Shown here: in pieces, positions 19,001 to 32,500 of the stretch
Position numbering within the stretch: position 1 is the first letter of the stretch
How the letters are laid out: the number at the start of each line of letters is the position of its first letter
NCBI GenBank assembly: GCA_905116865.2
Contig: CAJHNH020003168.1
Span: 191,001 to 255,000, forward strand
Direction: 5' to 3'
DNA: 64,000 nucleotides
Source of the DNA: Candidula unifasciata
Lineage: Eukaryota; Mollusca; Gastropoda; Stylommatophora; Geomitridae
Translations under genes and position numbers: made by a program
Notes under the pieces: generated by a model
Told to the model about the DNA's origin: nothing
What the model saw: the letters and a program-made list of their open reading frames with translations, nothing else
Database searches by the model: none

Positions 19001-22000
19001 TCTCACTCGGCCTGCATTGTTTACACCTAAGGAAAGGTTACACCAATACGGCTGAAATAAAGCAGAAGATGTCAGATCATGGAAAACAAGAACAGACCCA
19101 CTGCCAACCTAAAAGCATGTGGTAAGAGTCGACTAATTGGGAGCTTCTTTCAAAGTTGGAGTGCATCTGCCTGAGAGGCAAGGAACTAACAGTCTGCATA
19201 CAAATTAGTCAGATCTCTCAAACGGGTGCATACGCAACACTCAATCTCTGGAACGGGACTGCAGTACATAAGTGGACAAACAAACAGAACTTTCTGCCAG
19301 AGTTTACAGCTGGCGAATGCAAAAAAAAAAAAGAAAAAGGAGAAGACGAAGGGGGTTGTGCAAAATGAGCGCCACTCTAGATTCGTGGGGGTAAGGGAAA
19401 ATGAGCACTGAAGCATGACAATGAACACCATCATTGTGAAAACTCTTCACCGGCTGTTGAGAAGGGGATAGAGCTAATATGGGCTTGTCCTAAATGATGT
19501 GATGGCACATTGTTACCCAGCTTAACCTAAAATTGGAGGTGCTCTGCCAAAAGTAGTAGAAATCGCAGCCCACTTGTAAACCAAAACACAAGTGCCAAAC
19601 GCAAAAGATTTATATCATGTTACCAACATCAGCTATCAAGAATACAAATCATGTATCTAAAGCAACAGATGACAATAGTTCAAAAAACTTCAGAGAAGAA
19701 GTGTTACCTTTAGGGGCAGGCTTCTTCTTTCTCTTTTTCTTCCCTTTTTTCTGGACAACCAAATGTTTACTCGACTTCATAAACCGTTCCAACATCTTTA
19801 AGAAAATGTGTGTTGACTCAACAAGGTCTCGGAGATAGGCCCTACAGAAGCAAGAAAGAGAAAAAAAAAATTATATGTGAATAGATATACAAATATTATT
19901 GTTAAAATATCAATTTTCCAGTCAACTTCTTCACTTCCTCTGTTAATGCTTCAGGTGTCAATGGTGCTCTTCTGACCACCTCGACCATAGAAATACTGTA
20001 CTGCTGTTAGAGTTTCTCTGATGTTATCTTGTTTTTGATCTACCCTGTGCTCTCTGTTTTTGATCTACCCTGTGCTCTCTGTTTTTGATCTACCCTGTGC
20101 TCTCTGTTTTGATCTACCCTGTGCTCTCTGTTTTTGATCTACCCTGTGCTCTCTGTTTTTGATCTACCCTGTGCTCTCTGTTTTTGGTCTATCCTGTGCT
20201 GATGTTTGTGTATGTTGAACTATTCACATCACAAACTATGAAGCTCACTGTATCATCACACTAACAACTATGAAACTCCTTTAACAACAGCAAAAATGCA
20301 CTGGTATGGCAATCGCACCAATGAGATCTATTGTTCTCCAGAACAATATACAGTGCTCAGCACAGGGGAAGAGAAAAAGCAAGAAGAGCAAAGACCTGGA
20401 TACAGAACTTGACTGACCAGACAGGCCTCAAATAATCAAGCATCACAGACATTGAATCTGACCTACAGATAATAATGATTAGATCAGAGGTTTTCAACCT
20501 TTTGCAGGCCACCCCCCCCCCCCCCCCCCCCATTTTTTCAATATATGTCAGGACCTCTGTGCCTCCCTCCCTTTCTTTCTTCAATGAAAAAAAAAGTTTT
20601 TAAAATGAGGCGGCAGACATACAAACTGCACAAGAAAATAAGCTTTTTATATGTTTATAAATATATATAAACAGTGTTAAAAAAATATAGTATTTATAAT
20701 AAAACTGAAAAACAAAAAGTTGTGTACAAGATTAAGACATATACAATTGCATTCAATTTCACAAGTAGGTGATGCCTCCCTTGAAACTTCCATGCATCAC
20801 CCCACCCCCCCCCCCCCCCCCCCACACACCAGGCTAAATAAAACTGGAATGGAGAGTCAACTGTTGACCCAACGCCTAATGCAGATAGACAAGCTAGATG
20901 TTGGGGGGTCCCTTTGGGTGAACAGTGCAGAGGCACAAATAGCTCATTACCTTCTGAGGAGAACGGTGCTGCGAGGAGTTACCAGGAGATCTGGCCGACG
21001 CTCAACACTCAAGAGAAAGGCCAGATGGATGTAGTCAGACAGTTACTGGTACCATCAGAATCAGAACTCTTCGCTTGCTGCTGAAGATGGGAAAGGAGCG
21101 CTTATGGGAGTGCCCCATCAGTTATGATGTCAATCCAATGCATAATAGTGTTATGTGACTATGGTTATGATGATATGAAGAGACCATGTAATTATCTCTT
21201 TAAAAACAATATACTAGACTTGCAAAGAAGAAGATGACATTAAGTAGAACGAAGATCAACTCAAAAACTGACTGTACAGTTACAACAACGAGATGTTGAA
21301 CAAACCTTGAACACTTTGACTCTTGGAAATTCCGAAGTAAGGTGACGAACACGTCACGGTATTCCATCATGTAAAACACATTACCTACAAAAAATAAACA
21401 TTTTGATTTTACATATTGTTGAGGCCTCAACTCCCATAGTGGTTCTTGCACTGCTGTCTGATGATAACCATGAGAATTAATTTTTATTTTCTAAACCATT
21501 CACCGTATAATTCTAACCTTGTATTTTGAGGGATTGTGAAACATACTCGATAACCTCTATGCTATACAGTGCCCCCACCCCGCACACCCACCCCCACACA
21601 CCTGAGTTACTAAATAAAAATAATTCTTTGTATAGTAATAAATCTAATCCAATGTTATAAATCAAATAGGTAACATAAGCTAAACATCATCCATAAGAAT
21701 AAATATTGGTATACCTAAAAGATAGAAAGAGTTGTCCTAAAAAATTACTGTGATTGAAAAGTGGTAGGCTGAAATTTTCTATGAGATAGTAATGGGCTAT
21801 ATTGTAATTTAGATGAGATAGTAATGAAATGTTCTGAACATATAAAAAAGAGGCAGAAATGAGAGCATTCTGAACATTCGTATGATATAATAATGGGCTG
21901 TTGTAATTGTATCCGTATTTTAGTAATTTAGTTCTGAACTGATCTATGTCACAATAATTAGTCTGAAGCTATCTCCTCATAATAAATCATCTAGTGCCTT

Positions 22001-23487
22001 GTTGACTGGCATGGGTGAACATGCCTCTCTGAAACTTCCCATATATATAACAGTATGTATCAGTTTGTGTGCTGACCCTCCATGCTAAGAAAATAGGCTA
22101 ATAATAAATCTCTCTCTCTCTCTCTGTCTCTCTCTCTTCCTCTGTCTCTCTCTCTTCCTCTGTCTCTCTCTCTCTCTTCCTCTGTCTCTCTCTCTTCCTC
22201 TGAATCTCTTTCTCTCCTCTCTGTCTCTCTCTCTCTCTGTCTCTCTCTCTCTCTGTCTCTCTCTCTGTCTCTCTCTCTCTGTCTCTCTCTCTGTCTCTCT
22301 CTCTCTCTGTCTCTCTCTCTGTCTCTCTCTCTGTCTCTCTCTGTCTCTCACTGTCTCTCTGTCTCTGTCTCTCTCTGTCTCTCTCTCTCTCTGTCGCTCT
22401 CTCTCTGTCTCTGTCTCTCTCTCTCATAACAGGTTCCTGCTATTTCTATGTCAAAGTAACGGGCTGTTCTGAACTTATCCATGCCACAGTAATCACCATA
22501 GTTATGTGTGTAAGGGCCGTAGTATTTGAACAGAGAATCGTTAATGAAAAATAGGGCACACCTTATATTTGAGATATCAGGCCTACAAGTCACTTATAAC
22601 AAAATTAATTTTAAAAAAAACAATACATTTTAAAATGTACCTTGTGAAAACAATACTGGTTACTGACTCCGTTTTTCACTGATAACACCTAACCTTACTC
22701 GTCAGCTGACAGTTCCTCATCCGTCCCACTACAGTCCTTGCTCTCAGATGACACTTGTCACACTGCATCAACTTCAGTGAATTAACATATCACGGCAATC
22801 AACAAATGGATCCACACTGTACTAGCCCTAACCTTAACACGCAAGAAAAGCTTACTCTGAATGACTTTAGCACTTTCCCTGATCCGCTCATCCTCTGACC
22901 TCTGCATGAAGTCCAACGTATGCAGCAGCTCTTGGTAAGCTTTCAAAGCCAGGTGAGTCCTGGGGAGAGAGAAAGGTAATCAGATCATCACCTTCCTGTG
23001 TGGGTCCCGAGACTCCACTGTTGCGGAAATCAAGAACAGACCCACTGCCTCCCCAACAAGCATGTCACAAGAGTCTGCAAACTGGGGGCTTGATTTGAAG
23101 TCGGAGTGCATCTGCCTGGCAAGGAACAAACAGTCTGCATACAATTATGTCAGATCTGTTAAAGATTAGAGATAGACAAACAATCAGAACTTTCCGGCAG
23201 AGTTTCCAGTCACCAAATATGAAAGAAGAAGAAAATCAAGATAAAGATGAAGAAGAAGAAGAAAAAGAAAAAGAAGAAGAAGAAGAGAAAGAGGAGGAAG
23301 AAGAGGAGAAGAAGAAGAAGAAGAAGAAGGAGAAGGAGAAAAAGGAGAAGAAGAAGAAGAAGAAAAAAAAAGAAGATGAAGAAGAGGAAGAGGAGGAAGA
23401 AGAGAAGAAGAAGAAGAAGGAGAAGAAGATGAAGAAGAAGAAAATCAAGATGAAGATGAAGAAGAAGAAGAAAAAGAAAAAGAAGAA

Positions 23488-23520
<33 letters not shown>

Positions 23521-26500
23521 AAGAAGAAGAAGAAGAAGGAGAATAAGGAGAAGGAGAAGAAGAAGAAGAAGAAGAAGAAGAAGAAGAAGAAGAAGAAGAA
23601 GAAGAAGAAGAAGAAGAAGAAGAAGAAGAAGAAGAGAAGAAGAAGGTAATCTCAATTCCCAATTCACAGCAAATGGGTCACCCCATAGTCGCTCCATTTC
23701 TGCACTAATGAAAAAGCACACAGTATGTACATCACTATCCCTTGTGAAAAAAGTGACACAGACTCAGCAAAACCAATAGCATACACACCCAAATGCATAA
23801 CCAGCCATCAGAGGTGCCAACACAAACAGTCTGGCACTAGAAATGCAGTTTATCGTCAACGGTAAGCAGCAGTTACAACAAGAGATCAGTAGTTGCACAC
23901 AGAGTTAATTGCATAAGGCACCACCATTTATGTGGCAACAGGAAACACACCAAAGCCTAGTCAACTTCTTCTTTGTTCACCGGCTGTAAGATCTCGACGG
24001 AAGCAGCAGTTACAACAAGAGATCAGTAGTTGCACACACCGTTCACCGTTAACTGCATAAGGCACCACCGCTTATGTGGCAATAGGAAACACACCAAAGC
24101 CTAGTCAACTTCTTCTTTGTTCACCGGCTGTAAAATCTCATGGAAAGTCCAGTTTGTTCATGCACCTGGACTTTGGCTTTATGCCAGGGCCTGAGTTTTG
24201 CGTGTACATCTGTTTTACCAGCTTATTTGTGTGCAAGTTTGTTGTTCCTTGCCTCTCGGGCCGATGCACTCCAACTTCGAAGGAAACTCCCAATTAGTCA
24301 ACTCCTACGACATGCTTGTTGGGGGAGGCAGTGGGTCTATTCTTGTGTTCCCCCTTAACAGAGCCTCAAAAGTCATATAGAGAGCAAATCAACAGACTAA
24401 ATAGGTGAAGACTCCAATCATGAAGTGGGATTTCATCAAGAGAGCACACAAAGTACTCGTATGACAGCAATAAAGGAAGATCTGTTTATCAAACAGCACA
24501 AAACAAACAGGTTTGATGGATGCACTTACCGTCGACCCCAGATCCTGCACTGTTCCCCTTTTTCAAGTCGAAGACTTTCATAATATGTGGTCAGTTGTGT
24601 GTATATGTAGTGGAACGCAGGCAACGACATGGTCTCACTAAAATAAATTTTTTTTAAACCTTTAAAACCATTTGTAAATACAACTCAAACACAATGCAGC
24701 TCAAACACAATATAGCTCAAACACAATACAGCTCAAACACAATACAGCTCAAACACAATACAGATCAAACACAATACAGATCAAACACAATACAGCTCAA
24801 ACACAATACAGCTCAAACATAATACAGCTCTAACATAATACAGCTCAAACACAATGCAGCTCAAACATAATACAGATCAAACATAATACAGCTCAAACAC
24901 AATGCAGCTCAAACATAATACAGCTCAAACACAATACAGCTCAAACACAATACAGCTCAAACACAATGCAGCTCAAACACAATACAGATCAAACACAATA
25001 CAGATCAAACACAATACAGCTCAAACACAATACAGCTCAAACATAATACAGCTCTAACATAATACAGCTCAAACACAATTGCCATTTTTCTTCTTCTAAC
25101 ATTCATCATAGTGTTCACCACCTGAAAACTGGCAGAAACTTCTAGTTGGTCGTCCAGTTCTGGACTTTTCCAAATGGGCAAACCATTTGATCTGCTTTGT
25201 AATTTAGAACTGGTTTTGTCACGACATTATCTTGTATGACCTCCTGATTTTATCTCTTCTGGTCACTCCTACAGTCTTTCTCAGACACCTCATTTCCATG
25301 TACTAATTTTCTTTTATGTTTTGTTCCGAGTGACCATGTCTGGCACTGGTAGCATGGGGGGGGGGGGGGGGGGGGAAGTGATTTATAAGATGACTCTCTG
25401 TGCTGATTGGGATTGCCTTATGCTGTAAGAGGGTGTGCTAGCTGTCCCAGTACTTGGCCTGCTTTACTGCATCAAGTGTCAATTTCTTCATCCAGTTTAC
25501 CATCTTCAGTGAATGTTGTTCCAAGATATTTAAATTCAGATGCCTGTTTATTATATGTATGCTGTAATGTTATGTTTAAATCCTGCTTCTTTCTTCCTAT
25601 TGACATTACTTCTGTCTTTTGTATGAAGATTCTCATGTTGAGCACACCTGTACACGTAATAATCTCTGATACTCTACAAAAATCTAATTAACAGGATAAC
25701 AGGTACCTTTAATTATAGATTTTTTTAATTCTAACCAAAATGTCTAACCATACTTTGTAAATCAGAGTGTGCATGCATATGTGGGGTGGGGGCCTTTCAC
25801 TATATTCAAGAGGAGCACCACCTGAAACAGAAAGGTTGAAAATCAGTGACAGAGACGCTTCACTTACCTTATAAGGTCCACCCGCTTACAGTGGAGGCGA
25901 CAGAACTGCATGAAGAATCTCATGGTCCATAGATAATAGGTCTCATCATTATCCTGGGCAGTCTTCCTTGTCAGGGCATCCTGGGTATGAAAAATATTTT
26001 GGAAAAACATGAAAAGCCATCTGCTAAATCTTTCATCATCATCATCAATTTCTATTTTGCCGTTAAGTGCATGGGGGGGGGGGGGGGGGGGGGGGGGGGG
26101 ACAGTTTGTGGTCCACTGGTTGGTGGATAGCAATAGCTATTGTACTTCCAAGTCGATGTAGAAGGTTTTGAATGTCATTAATCTATCTTCTGCTTAGACA
26201 TCCTTTAGCTTTCATGCCAGACTTTTTTAAATTTTTTTTATATAGATATAGCATTTGTGCTGGCAGCAGTTGTTTGTGGCAGCATTCTTACGAGATGATA
26301 AATCTATTTAGACTTCAGTTTCTTAAATAATTTGGTGCACTGTGTTGTTCCCACCGACACTCTGCATGATGTAGCATCAAGAATAATTGGTCCATAAACA
26401 GCATCCTGTACCAAAAGCTGAAGTATTCTGGCCCATGTTGAACGTTATGGCAGCCTGAAGAGAGCCAGCCATGAAGGGTAGTAGTTTCTAAAAATGATGC

Positions 26501-29500
26501 AAAGGCAGACTTTTGCACAGGGCAAAGGTGAATCCAAGACACTGAAAATGTCACCAGCTGTAAACTCAGGTGGAGAGTTCTTTAGTCTTGTTCCAGAACT
26601 TAGGTATTGTGTTTCACAGAACCAGCTTCCCTGTATGCAGACTGTTTGTTCCTCGCTTCACAGGCAGATGCACTCCAACTTCTAAGAAAAACTTTAAGGG
26701 GGGATGTGAGAGTCCAGTGTGGGTATGGGATACAGTGTATGATGATAGTGAATGTCCACATCTGTACTAAGTGACCTAGAATGACAGCGACAACCGAGAC
26801 TAGCAGAAAGCCGTGACGGAACAAGCTGACTGCTTATGAAACAATGAGGGTTGCCGACTGAACTGCAGCGGCTTAAAAAACCAACCAGTTTTGACTTAAA
26901 TGGGGAGTTTTGGGCCTGACATTGAGACTGTCGACTCATGTTTTTTGTGACTGATACATTGAAGCATGTTGAATTTAAGCATAGTGACCGATAGTCTGTG
27001 TTTAGCTGGGCAGGAGCATTATTTCAGTGTTTACAGTGTTCGACTGAGATAGGGTTGTGCAGTAATTTATACTGGTAGCTTGCTCTTGAAGTTATTCTGT
27101 TATTAGGAGTATTGTAGTTATTGGCGATTTGATCTGTCCTCACAAATCGGCCCACACTCCACTGCTCTAGTGTGAAGTTCATTAGCTTGTATCGGAAGCG
27201 GGTGGGTTCAGCCTAGATATTATCTATAGAACAGGGAAAGCCCGGGAGTGAGATATGATTTTAAAGCCCTCATGTCCGCATTTAGGATAGTAGAAGCCCA
27301 CAGCTTCTGGGGCTAACTTCCTGCTGTATGTTGTTCTGTACATTAAAAATTGATGTGTGTGCTCTGTGAGTGTTTGGCTTATTGTGTTGTAGCAACAGAC
27401 TGACTATCAGTAGCCTTCAAACAAGCCACATACCTACACAGCAGGAAGAAGATTCCCGACAGGGTCTATTCTTTCCTCCGCCTAAAATGGGGACTGAAAA
27501 CCTACATTGGAAGACATCATTATCTACTGACTGCCAATTGGTCTACAAATATATACACAAAATGCCTACTGGCATGCAAAATGATCCTTTGCAACCAATT
27601 ACAGCAAAGCCCTAATAAGTAGCCTCTTATGTCATGCTTGCTAGTGAGCACTGGGTTTTTTCTTCTTTTGTAACCCATGCAAGGAATTCAGGTGCTAACT
27701 GCACACACATCTAGACAACCCACCTTCACAGCTCTCATCAGAGGGTTGTATGCATTGACCAGAAACTGCACACAAAACTCCTGTAGACTCAGCCTCATGC
27801 TGAGTGTGGATCTCCGCTTGACGGGGTCAGTCTTGAGGGGGGCCAAGTTCTTGGAAATCTTCTTCCGAGTTTTGCCGATGTCCAGAGAAAATGTTTCCAT
27901 TTCACACAGTGGTTTGTGGTAGATGACGGCGTTGTCAGTGAGAGATTTCATGTTCTTGATAACGTAGGTACCTCCAAACCTTGAATGCCTAAAAACAGTA
28001 TCAGAACAGTAAACAGATATTTAAGAAACTGTGTCTTGCAGACTGAAATACTTTGGCAATATAATAGTTGAAAAAGTCAAAGTCGAGAAGAAACAATTCA
28101 GTGCACTGGATTTTGTCCCATATGGCTCAGTCTCTGCAGAGCCGCTAGCATCCGGGCAGCAGTATCACACAAGCATAAACTTTGTACCCCCAGCAACAAT
28201 CCCTAGGTATCTCTAAAACACTGCACAGCATGAAACAAACCTGTGACTCTCAGAGCACAAGGCAAAAGGCTGGACCAATCTACCACAGAGATCTCTTGGC
28301 CATATAAAATGATATAATGGTTAAAGAAGAAGAGGAAGAAGATCAAAAAGAATAATAAAAAAGAAAAGGAAGAAAAGAAAGAAAATAAGGAAGGGGAGGA
28401 AGATGAAAAAGATGAAAAAGAAGAGTAAGATAAAAGAAAAGGAAGAGGAAGAAGAATAGAAAGTTAAGGAGGAGGAAGAAGACCAAGAAAAAAAAGAAGA
28501 AAGAAAAGAATAGGAAGAGGAAGCAGAAGATGCACGGACACAGAATATCAAAGATGACCTGAGCATGACATTTCACAAGGCTGGAAAGTCTGCAGGAAAG
28601 TGAGAAGCTTTCCTGCATATTGTGATAATAGAAAATAATCTGAACTTCTTTGCTGCTCACCGGCTGTAAACAGCGTCAGAAAGTTCTGGTTGTCCATCTA
28701 CTTCTAGAATTTTAGTCTTGTCCCAGAATCTCAGTTTTGCATGCACATCCGTTTTACAGATCTGGCTTATTTATACCCAGACTGCTGGTTCCTTGCTTCT
28801 CAGACAGATGTACTCCGACGCCAAAAGAAACTTATGACATGCTTGCAAGGAGTGTTATTGCTTCTCGATACCACTGTTGAAACCAACGCAAGGTGCAAGG
28901 CCCGCAGCGGGGATCAAACCCGGCACCCTGGAATCACGAAGCTAGTTCGCAACACCTGAGCCACAGACGCCGACATGTGTATAAGATGACCCCTGTATTT
29001 TTTTAGCCATTTTTTTTAGCCAGTTGAGCGCGTGAATATGAATACTAAAAGAATACTGTTCAACACAATATTCTTACCAACGCCACGCTATCAATGTCAA
29101 ACATGGATACTGTTTTCAGAGGACTGAGCGAAAACGGTCATGACAGAAACAAAATGTTTATGTTCTAGACTAGGTGTAACGAGGAAAGATCGACTTAGGA
29201 ACGATATCAGGAGGAGAGTCAGCACAGAACTAATACCAAACTTTATAGGTAGACAACACATCAAATGGTCTGGCCAGGTAACAAGATTGGCATCAGACAG
29301 GGCACCACAGAGAGTAATGTTATACAGATACATTGGTAACAGATCCAGAGGTCGACCACGCAGATTATAGACTGCATAAATATCAGACACTGAAAAGTAC
29401 TTTAAACAAAGCAAACAGAAGGGCCCATACCGGATATCTTTCCCTGCGGCGAGACATTCCAGCAGCAGAGAAAAAAGAAGAAATTTAAATTTCATCACAT

Positions 29501-32500
29501 TCCGTGAATAAGGCAAGGCCCAAATTTAAACTTGAAAAAATCTGGGAAAACTTACTGTTAAAAAACGGAAAAAAAACCATATTTTCCAGAAAATGTGTTG
29601 TTCATCACACAAAAGCTACATTTCTGTTTGCTAACACCAGTAAAAATAGCCACGATTGATACCAGTATGTTCGTTGCCAAGAAAGAAAGGAATGGCAAAC
29701 TACCTTCTTTAAAGATGTCAAGGCAACACCAAATTCTACAGAAAATCTTTTTTTTTTACCTTGCACTAAATTTGAGAATGCTGGCTTTTCGTTGGGCCTT
29801 TTCTTTCTCTCTGGCCTGTTCTAATTCTCTGTTGTATAGAAAATGCAATATAACAACATAGGAAAAGACTAAACAAATGCAAAATACATATTCTTTTAAC
29901 ATATCAGCAGGTGCCTTCTTCTATCTTTGTCTCTCTCTTCTTTCATCATGTGCATATATGTGTATGTTTGTGTGTGTGTACAAGTATTGTGTGTGTATGT
30001 GTATGAATGAGTGTATATGTGTGACTGTATCTGCATGTCTGTAAAAGTTCATATATATTAGAATCTATGCATTTGCCATCTATGTGTTTGTTTTTACTCA
30101 GTATTCATTTACGTATATTGATATATAAACACAACAAGCTTTAAAGATCAAATACAGACAGCGAGAGAAATAAAGACAGACAATGAGAGACAGGGAGAGA
30201 GCGGCACAATGACAGAGATAGAAAAAGAGAAAAGAGGCCAACAGGATGACACAGAAAGAAAGAGAGGCAGACAGAGGAATGGAAAAGAGACAGAATGAGA
30301 GACAGAGACAGAGAGAGACAGAGAGAGAGAGAATGAGGGTAAAGGTATCATTTCCACACACACACACCGGCCATACAGTGCTATCATGACATTATTAGAA
30401 GTCAGGTTTGTGCCTTTAACCTTAACCTGTTAGCACTGCATAAATCTTCTTTAACCCTTTGAGCCCTGCATACCATTTGGAAAGAAAAAAAAAGCTAAGA
30501 ACCAAGGAATTTTTATTTTTTTAAAAAATTCAACAGCATTTTACACCGGTTACTGATACTTTCTTTAAAATGTATTGAGAAACATAGTTTTTTTTTTAAT
30601 AGTTTTTACTTTTTCCTAAAGAAATTAACGAGAATAATCTATAAAATTAAATGGAGTAAATTCTTCTTCCTTTTCTTCTTTACGTTCGGTTTCGTATGCT
30701 CAAATCAGACTTTCAGGTGCGTTGCCTCTATGAACTCGCATGTCAGCATCAGGTCCTTGCTTGCTCTGCACACTTTGCTCTTGAGGCCAGGTGTCTTTTC
30801 GAAGTTGTAGGTAGACTGGGCAGGTCTGCAGAATCTGCTCAGGTGTTTGTGGTCCTGTTTGACAGGCCCACTGTATGGGTATCGTACAATCTTTATTTTA
30901 TGTATGTGGTAGTTGAGCCTGCATTGTCCTGTTCATAGATAAGTAAATAATTAAATAGATTATCTTTCCCTGGCCTGAGTGTTGAGTTGGGTTGAGTCAA
31001 GAATTGACATCACCGCACTCGGGGCATCCCCATGCGTGCTTCATTCTCATCTTAGCAGCCAGCACAGAGTTCCAATACTGATTGTACTGGTCACAAGCTG
31101 GTTATATGTCCATCTTGCCTTTCCTCTGAGTGTAGTGAGCCGGCCAGACCCTCTGGCTACACCCAGGTGCCTCATTCTCTCCAGGCCACAATAATCTTGT
31201 TTCTCTACTGATTCCGCTGCTTGTTCCCAAAGTTCCTTGACATGTATCAATGACCTGGGCCTAAACAAAATGTACCAGGCGACTCATATCGTGACCTCTA
31301 ATACTAAGGCTAATAATAGTACATTATAACATCACAATTGAAACAAACCATCCTCCCTCCCTGCTTTGTTTTTTTCCTTTTAAATGCTATTTTTAGTAAA
31401 TATAAACGACCTCGCAAACACTGAACAGGCACAAACATAACCAATGCCATTTAACTAGGCTTCCTTGGGACAGGTCACTGCAGAAATGCAGGGTAAGTGA
31501 CATTTATGGGACTGTATACCGAAGGAAGCTGCCAGGTTGGCAGCTTCTAGGGACGAAAGAGTTGAAGAAAACTAACTCACTTTTGGTCTTTTTCTTTTTC
31601 TGTAGCTGATCTTTGCACCCCAGCAGTAGCGATTGTCTCAACTTCCTGTTTTGTCATAAAGATAAGGATGAAATATGTTTATCTGAGCATTAATCAGCTA
31701 TTCATAAATTGTGCAATATATAAAAATATGAGTAAGTATATTTAAATGGGAAATTTATAAATATGAAGAATGTTAGCTGTTAATAAATGATAAGATATAC
31801 AAACATGAACAAGATCAGCTATTTATAAATAGTGAGAATTATAAGTATAAACAATAATCAGCTATTTATAAATGAGGCAATATATAAATATGAACAAGTC
31901 AGCTATTAAGAAATATAAGCATGAACAACAGTCAGCTATTTATAATAAGGGCAACATATAAATATGAACAAGTCAGCTTTTATAAATAGTGAAAAATAAA
32001 AACAGTCTATAAAATAATGTGAACAAACAAACCAGCTATACAAAAATAGTGTGGGCAGGGCAGATAGTGGATTGCTCCTAGCTTTATACAGTTATTAACA
32101 AGTCATCAATACATAAATTATGAAGTCTATAAATATAAATAACATTCAGCCACTTATAAATTATGAAATCTATCAATATGATCAACATTCAGCCACTTAT
32201 AAATGTTAAAATCTATCAATATTATCAACATTCAGCCACTTTTAAATAGTAAAATCTATCAATATGATCAACATTCAGCCACTTATAAATAGTAAAATCT
32301 TTCAATATGATCAACATTCAGCCACTTATAAATGTTGAAATCTATCAATATAATCAACATTCAGCCACTTATAAATAGTAAAATCTATCAATATGATCAA
32401 CATTCAGCCACTTATAAATAGTAAAATCTATCAATATGATCAACATTCAGCCACTTATAAATAGTAAAATCTATCAATATGATCAACATTCAGCCACTTA

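Noticed and set aside
22085..22427. Arg/Glu/Thr-rich minus-strand frames
   Set aside because: Artefact of (CT)n sequence.
23147..23779. 210-codon Lys/Glu/Arg-rich frame and its antisense partners
   Set aside because: Reading of a GAA/GGA purine tract attached to a SINE-A tail.
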